Assembly: GCA_030248065.1 (NCBI GenBank)
Contig: JASAMV010001193.1
Coordinates: 1-64,000 of the forward strand
Source of the DNA: Rhynchonema sp. JSB1_4
Taxonomy: Eukaryota; Nematoda; Chromadorea; Monhysterida; Xyalidae
Direction: 5' to 3'
DNA length: 64,000 bases
The notes under the pieces are model-generated. The model was given only the letters and a program-made list of their open reading frames with translations, was not told where the DNA came from and did not search any database. The position numbers and the translations under genes are program-made. This document shows, piece after piece, positions 59,440 to 64,000 of the stretch. Numbering within the stretch: position 1 is the first letter of the stretch; each line of letters begins with the position of its first letter.

Positions 59440-62400
59440 GGTGAGTGCAATGGTCGGGCCTGTTAATTGACTTGATTATTAATTAATTAATGGTTTTTGT
59501 TTGTCTTTACGTTTACATGAGTATGCTGATTCAACACGTTTCACTTGTGTCACGTATGCCACTGTGTATGTCAGTAAAGTTGGTCTCGTTCGACGCGGGT
59601 ATTCACTAATATTGTCCGTTTTTTTGGGGTTATCTTTTTTCGTCACGCTTTTTGAATACCGGTTGGCCCAAACACACACCGGCAGTTTCCACATAAAGCC
59701 CCCGTGGTGATGAGTGCTTGTGTAATGGTGCAAAATCGGCCGTTTTTTACATTTTACTCATGGAAAGGTTTCTGAACCTCAGGGGCACGACACCGCTTGG
59801 GTTATCAGTGGACGCTATATACGGCATGCTGTTGTCAAAAATTGTGACTCCTGTCGTAATTATGTATGTGTTTTGCATGCTCACTGAAGCATTAATCAGT
59901 TGTCACCCCAAACATGGCTATCCCGTGGTGTGCGTCCCGGATGGATACTAAGAAAGTATGCGCTCACAACTATTCAACTATTGTAACTTCAACGAATTCC
60001 CCAGCTGAGCTCAGGTAAACATACAGTCACTACAGAACATTGCCAAAAAACCTGAAACCTGAAACGTATACCATGCGCGGTGCAATGAAGTACAGAGCTG
60101 TGACAAGATACACGTGGCCCCAACACCTTGGCTTGTGTTCGTAAATTGGCAGTTTTCGTCGGCGTAAAAAATTTAAAATGGTCAAAAATTTATCAAGTTT
60201 TCGATCTGAGCCCAGAAATTGAAATGAATCGTGCACTTTGACTAATTATCACCAGCGAACCGACTTCCAATTAAGGCTTGCCTGCCACCACTCCAGTACA
60301 GACCTGAATGTGCACCCCACCCGCACACAACGGATGTTTGTTTCGTGCCAAACCAAAAAGCGCGTTCCCAAGTGGATTTTGTGACGGCGGGGCACAATTG
60401 CTTCTCCCCGCAACGATGGCTGATTATTATGAGTGCCCGACATGAGGGACATGGAACCGTTTTGTGTTTATGGACAGCATTTTAGAGTTATGTATGAACC
60501 AGGCTAGTTCACATTGGCCCCCACTACCCACCAAAAAGAGCACATGACAAGACGAAACGTCCTGTTGTTCTTGTAATGCACAGCGGTGTGTAACGCCTTC
60601 GAAATTACGTGACTTCAGTATTTTGTATTATTTACTGACCCTATGGAGTTAAAAAATCATTGCCTAACGCATTGGTTCAAAAGAACTCCCCAAAGAGCGG
60701 TGTTCTCTGCTCCCAGTGTTCTGCTGAGTATAAATAAACCAAATTTGTTTTCTGAAATCACATTTATTACGGCGGCATTCGCTTGATTCTAACGCAGAAA
60801 GATAAATTTCCCGCGTTTTATGTGTTATTATTGTGAAATGCTTGGTGGCCCTTCCGTTGTTTTGCCGCGGGCAACGAAAACATAATAAGCACCTATACGT
60901 AATTTAGCAAATGGAATGTTAGTGTCTTGTATTTGAACGTCACGCCCGTTCTGCGAGCTTCAAGAACACCGATTCGTGATTTGATGGAGTCCCTCTTGCC
61001 ATGGATCATGGAGTTGTGATAACACAGGAAACGCTGGGAACTAATATTCTAACTGTATACTGAACTGAAAGTGGCACACATATCATCATATGATAAAATG
61101 CGGCGGTTTTGCTTCTGTGTTCTGTGGTGCTTCGACGCTATAGATTTGCACCTGTTCTTGAGGGCCTCTCAGCTTGCGAGCTTCAACAAGCCAAAGGTGG
61201 TAAAATATACATACAGTGTTGGATGACTGGGCAGCGGAGAACTAACAAAATAATCGTAGGAACACGCGCAGTTCTTGAGCCATTGAAGTTTTCTGCATTT
61301 TATTCGGGATAAGGAGTGCCGGCTGGCAGAAAATCAGCCTTTTATTCGAATGAGTTTCCTTCTAAACAAGATTTTGGGAGTACTGTACGAATAGTGTGTA
61401 ATAAAGTTTGCCGCTTTTTTCAGTGTATGTAAGATATTTTAACATATAGTGTGTAGTTGGTTGCACGATGAGCCACACGACCTCGTTAGGTCGTTAGGTT
61501 GACCAAAGCTGAAAGCTCTTAAGCAGAGTTTAAAAACTTGTTCTTGTTTTTTTCCTGTCTTTTGTGCTGTTCAACTCCTCATACACTTTTGTTCATTCAT
61601 CCAATGACCAGAGAGATATTAAAAGAATTCAAGCACATGCTGCTTAGAAAAATGAAGAGAAAAGAAGAAGGTCGAATAGTGAAATGAAAGAGAAACACCT
61701 GACAATAATGGGTAACTCGCATGGCTCAACCTCGTTGACAGTGACCGCGCGCGAATACGCTCGGGAGCAGGTTAGCACAACAAGGCCCTGGGCTGAATCG
61801 GAGATCTGTTGACTTTGGCCCTAATCTGAGCCCGAGGTGCTATAAAGGTCATAAATAGCCATTCCTTCAGACGGTTGGAACAAGGGTTCGAACGGGATAT
61901 CCCGGTGCCGTATTCGTAGTCCGGGGGGCAGTTTTTGTACATTTGTACATGACCAAAGTAATATAGTCCGTCCACCAGCTCATGGCACTTTGCGTTGCTG
62001 CTGGCTGATTTGTTCCCTTCTTCCACGTTCTAATGAAAGAGAAATTGAGTGTGACCGATTTTGAAAAAAAACTAAAACAATAATAAAATGGGTCGAAAAA
62101 GATTGAATTCGATCAAATTTAAAATTAAATTAAAATGGATAAAACACGTCGATTTCATAAAAAACAATTTAGGAGCAAAAACTAATTTTCTTCGGAAACT
62201 CAATTTTTCTTTCATTAGAACGTGGAGGAAGGCAACAAGTCGGCCAGCACCATCACAAAGTGACATGAGCTGATGGACGGACTATACACCTGGCACCTGA
62301 CACCACAACCTAAATTTACAATTGTCTTATGGGGGGCATCCTTACAATTGTTCATCACGTTCAAGTCATAATTTACGCATACTACACGATCCTGTGCTTT

Positions 62401-62599
62401 TATGTCAACTTTTATTTCAAAAGATCAATTTCAATATCAATTCCAATCCCGATTCCGTTCTCGAGATATGAATCTCGATCGCGATTCCGTTCGGTCCCCA
62501 GTTCGAAGAACCGTACATTAATTAATCCACTCTCTTCGAGTCATGCCCCATCATAATAAGATGGTCCTAAGGGGCACCAAGGACTTGGGCAAGCACACA
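59440..62599. other. Region without recognisable genes
   Basis: The open frames at 59718-59951, 61109-61312 and 61772-62026 show no domains or splice continuity. If the exon at 59307 is real, this is probably its first intron. Confidence 0.4.
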
Positions 62600-62755
62600 G
62601 GTACTGGCGACAGCCCGGGAACGTCATCGAAGTCGCAGTATGGCAGCAAGTGTAATGGAAGGTCGTGCCATGTTGCCACAACTGCCAACACCCGGCAAAC
62701 AGGGCACCGCTGGCAGAAGCCACAGCACGTGCGCGACACGGACTTGGGCGTTTGG
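62600..62755 (+). CDS. Possible internal exon (uncertain)
   Basis: A CpG-containing open stretch ends at TTTGG before GTGAGA. Two frames stay open. One reads ERHRSRSMAASVMEGRAMLP and TPGKQGTAGRSHSTC, Ser/Arg-rich like the exon at 59307. Acceptors available are ACACAG, GCGACAG or CCAAG; only the weak last one matches the upstream phase for that frame. Confidence 0.3.
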
Positions 62756-63183
62756 GTGAGAACAACTGCTCATTATTAGCGCATGAGTATATGGATTGTT
62801 ATTGGGAATTCCTGCGTGGGGATCGGCGGTGCGCAGAGGTTTGATGAGTGATGTTTGCTGTTTTTTGGTTGGACAAAATTTCGGTTGGTTCGAGCGAGGT
62901 TCCATTGAATGCCGTTCTTTTTGTCTCATATATGTACTTCATTTTTTTGCCTTCAAACGAGCTCACATTTTCGGAATTGCAAAAAGATAACGACGAGGCA
63001 CGCAAATCACGAGACATTACCATCCGAGGTTCGTGCTACACATGTAGAAACGGTGGTACGATTGTTGTTTTTTGTGCACAAGTCCCAGTATGACCGAGCA
63101 GGATTGGTGTTTACAATCGTGCATAGCTTTCGCTCCTATCATGCCTGCCCAATCCAAAAAATGTATACAACGTATACCATAGT

Positions 63184-63375
63184 TAAGGTGCGGTTATACT
63201 CGTTCCGCGGAATAAAGGAACGGGTGAAGGAACGATCGTTTCCGCTGACGTGGTTATACTTCGCGCGAAGAACAGCGGAGACGAGTAAGCCACGTCACAC
63301 GGAACGATCTGACGCAATTGACAACTAACGAAAAAACGTTCCGCGGAATAGAAAGAACGAAGTCAAAACATCTTG
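63184..63375. mobile_element. GTTCCGCGGAAC-family MITE, copy 3
   Basis: TAAGGTGCGGTTATACTCG at the left and GAAAGAACGAAGTCAAAAC at the right match the inverse of 9893-10090. The palindromic GTTCCGCGGAA is present near both ends. Confidence 0.8.
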
Positions 63376-63910
63376 ACTTTCAGGACAGTTCCTTGAGCTT
63401 CAACTGCTTGAAATTGTCACTTAGAGACCTGCTTGGCCTGTCGAAACTTTTACTTTTTGGATACGGCAATGTTAGAATGAAGCATTTTCAAACCTGAAAA
63501 CGCTCAAAAGAACGATTTTGGGCTGCCATGGTGTCCAAACATAAGGAATTCATAGCACAGCCCCATCTACACAGGATCTTCTCCATCTTCGTCTGCATTT
63601 CACACAATTACCGAAAATTGATAATGACAAAATGATATGACGAAATAAAAACGGCAGACATTGTGTGAGAGTGGTCGGGGGGGGGGGAGCCAACCCCACA
63701 GCCCCCATCCGTCTGGTTCCTGGACCGGTCTAATTCTCTTGTGGTTGCCCAAATTAAACTAGAAATATTTTAAGCAGAACTAATTCGATTAAGACAGCAT
63801 CCGTAGCACACTCTTAGCAATCGTTTTTGTCCTCGTTTTTGCTCCCCCCGCCCCCTCGAAACTAAGGGCTGAATGCTGTTTCAACTATTTTTTTCTGGCA
63901 TCAGTTTTTG

Positions 63911-64000
63911 GAGGAACGCGCAGGAACAGCGGAAACGCTGAAGGAATGAAAGAATAGAAGGAATAGAGGAAATTCGTTGCCGCTGTTCTTTCATTCCGTC
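63911..64000. mobile_element. GTTCC-family repeat running off the window end
   Basis: GGAACGCGCAGGAACAGCGG, GGAATGAAAGAATAGAAGG and GCTGTTCTTTCATTCCG match the interior of 8518-8663. It is cut by the window boundary. Confidence 0.55.

Noticed and set aside
59718..59951. Hydrophobic 77-codon frame resembling a small membrane protein
   Set aside because: No family resemblance or supporting splice signals; hydrophobicity alone is not evidence in AT-rich DNA.

Overview
The window is invertebrate animal genomic DNA. Genes are split by GT-AG introns with TTTCAG/TTGCAG-type acceptors, exon phases match across every well-resolved gene, and many small inverted-repeat transposons fill introns and intergenic DNA. 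An ecdysozoan, most likely a nematode, is suggested by a DNase II gene, nematode-style type II membrane glycosyltransferase-like paralogues, possible splice-leader acceptors just upstream of several ATGs, and degenerate TTAGGC-like runs. I cannot name the species. Exons were joined by eye from splice motifs, phase and protein-family fit, so boundaries may be off by a few bases.

Layout. 0.1-3.3 kb: a large foldback element with arms of about 945 bp. 3.66-16.77 kb (+): an SLC1 excitatory amino-acid (glutamate) transporter of 13 exons. Its fifth intron (about 8.9 kb) contains a complete 8-exon rhodopsin-like neuropeptide GPCR on the same strand (10.35-13.26 kb), plus many MITEs. 19.1-22.5 kb (+): a DNase II with both HxK motifs. 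23.2-26.0 kb (-): a secreted protein with three thrombospondin type-1 (TSP1) modules. 29.25-36.29 kb (+): a second secreted TSP1 protein with proline-rich linkers, 14 exons, head to head with the previous gene.

37.5-47.2 kb (+) is a tandem cluster of two glycosyltransferase-like genes followed by two SAM-methyltransferase genes. All four encode predicted type II membrane proteins, and each pair is a recent duplication with conserved exon lengths. The last methyltransferase carries a hAT-like insertion with an 8-bp target duplication that replaces its C-terminus. 48.9-51.9 kb (+): an unrecognised coiled-coil/low-complexity protein. 52-64 kb is gene-poor, with another foldback element (56.9-58.8 kb), an orphan first exon at 59.3 kb and several repeats.

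The strongest biological hypothesis is the 37.5-47.2 kb cluster: paired Golgi-type sugar-transferase-like and methyltransferase genes that could act together in making methylated glycans. The most notable genome-structure signals are the same-strand nested receptor gene, two GC-AG introns (one with a GT-AG paralogue for comparison), and inverted-repeat elements that share ends but carry different internal tandem repeats.
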